Positions 18,614 through 19,281 of a DNA stretch of 19,281 nucleotides are shown in pieces. The translations under genes were made by a program, and so were the position numbers. The notes below the pieces were generated by a model. It searched no databases. It was given only the letters and a program-made list of their open reading frames with translations, and had not been told where the DNA came from. Numbering within the stretch: position 1 is the first letter of the stretch; every line of letters begins with the position of its first letter. The stretch covers positions 1 to 19,281 of the forward strand of contig JAJOHG010000447.1 of the NCBI GenBank assembly GCA_021029095.1. Direction: 5' to 3'. Origin of the DNA: Phellopilus nigrolimitatus. Taxonomy: Eukaryota > Basidiomycota > Agaricomycetes > Hymenochaetales > Hymenochaetaceae.

Positions 18614-19182
18614 TACACAGGTCGTTCAGACAGCGTCAAGAAAGAAAGAGATGGTGGTGGTTGAAGGCCAAGGTCTAGAGCACTTGTGCCGCAGCACGCG
18701 CCGTGTCGAATGTCGCCAAACTTGGAAGGCCGTCTATTCACGGTGCATGGCGGCTGCCCGCAGCGGCGCAGCCATCTCTTCATGATGCATAGCTTTTGAA
18801 AACGTTTGGACATTTGCTCTCTGCTCATGGTGTATATGCTCATAGTATTTTGTCACGAATTACGCTATAACTCGGCAAATTCCTACCAGGAGTTGAGCTC
18901 GAAATTACTTCTCGGTATACTACTGGGGGCAAGGTAGTATGACTACGTCTCATCTAGACCGTGCAGAATTGTTTATTCTCGTTCGACTTGGGCTCTCGAC
19001 GAGGTAATCATCTGAATCTCGTGCGCAATCCCTCGACAGTTCTGGCCGCCGCACTACTTTACATAAACCTACTTGAGTCTCGAAAGCAAGTTCTTTGTTT
19101 CGGTTAACTCTTCTTGAGCCTACTCAATCATAGTGATCCTCTCAGCCTACTTGCTTTAACCCAAGCAGAAACAACTATCGGC
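18614..19182. other. Intergenic, right end
   Basis: Presumed promoter of the minus-strand M50B-like gene. A 76-residue minus-strand frame at 18613-18843 has no recognisable domain; it could be a 5' exon only if a 67-nt intron from GTGTAA to TGTCAG were used, which I find less likely than a frame break. CT-rich sequence just before 18613 fits a 5' leader. Confidence 0.35.
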
Positions 19183-19281
19183 ATGTTCTTCTTTCTCACT
19201 GATATATGCTCAAGGGCGAATCAGTAAGTACTCAAATCAGCAAAGCCTACAACGCATTACAGCGCTCATGCTGTTCAAATC
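19183..19281 (+). CDS. Possible first exon(s) of a gene running off the window (doubtful)
   Basis: An ATG at 19183 opens MFFFLTDICSRAN, followed by a good donor GTAAGTA at 19224 and an acceptor TTACAG at 19262; the next exon would begin at 19263 and leave the window after six or seven codons. The implied intron is only 39 nt, short for this genome. No family can be assigned. Confidence 0.18.

Noticed and set aside
18613..18843. Minus-strand 76-residue frame as first exon of the M50B-like gene
   Set aside because: Its sequence looks nothing like a membrane-peptidase N-terminus, and joining it needs a weak GTGTAA donor. The frame starting at 18613 matches the expected short N-terminus better.

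Overview
The window looks like nuclear DNA from a filamentous basidiomycete (Agaricomycetes-like). Genes are split by many short introns, mostly 44-84 nt, with GTRNGY-type donors and CTRAY-like branch points. The protein families are basidiomycete or general eukaryotic ones, and one tRNA carries an intron. There are no bacterial operons, Shine-Dalgarno sites, CRISPR arrays or viral genes. All exon models below come from reading splice signals and conserved protein blocks by eye; nothing was searched or aligned by program.

Layout, left to right: (1) 1-2024, plus strand, a secreted-type polysaccharide lyase 14-like protein with an unresolved 5' end. (2) 2263-3540, minus, an F-box protein that converges on it. 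(3) 3859-4149, a non-coding foldback (inverted-repeat) element. (4) 4488-7264, minus, a 20-exon major facilitator transporter of the Dal5/Tna1-like anion:cation symporter type, whose model needs three GC-AG introns. (5) 7674-8615, minus, a TMEM70-like mitochondrial inner-membrane protein with an apparent reading-frame break. (6) 8951-10660, minus, ALG2 mannosyltransferase, 6 exons. (7) 11327-12158, minus, calcipressin (RCAN/Rcn1), 2 exons. (8) 13451-16437, plus, the splicing factor CWC22 (MIF4G, MA3 and RS regions), 7 exons. (9) 16660-16755, minus, tRNA-Gly(CCC) with a 24-nt intron. (10) 17123-18613, minus, an M50B-like membrane metallopeptidase, 11 exons, whose HExxH motif is cut by an intron and whose N-terminal exon also shows a one-base frame break. 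(11) A possible first exon of a plus-strand gene near the right edge.

The genes do not form a pathway. The window is a mix of housekeeping genes (ALG2 in ER N-glycan assembly, CWC22 in splicing and exon-junction assembly, calcipressin in calcineurin control, TMEM70-like in respiratory-complex biogenesis) and nutrient-related genes (polysaccharide lyase, transporter). I see no clear new multi-gene system. The most notable items are the foldback element with a nearly perfect core, the cluster of GC-AG introns and micro-exons in the transporter, two apparent one-base frame breaks in otherwise conserved genes, and two consecutive stop-free, multiple-of-three introns in the splicing factor gene itself.
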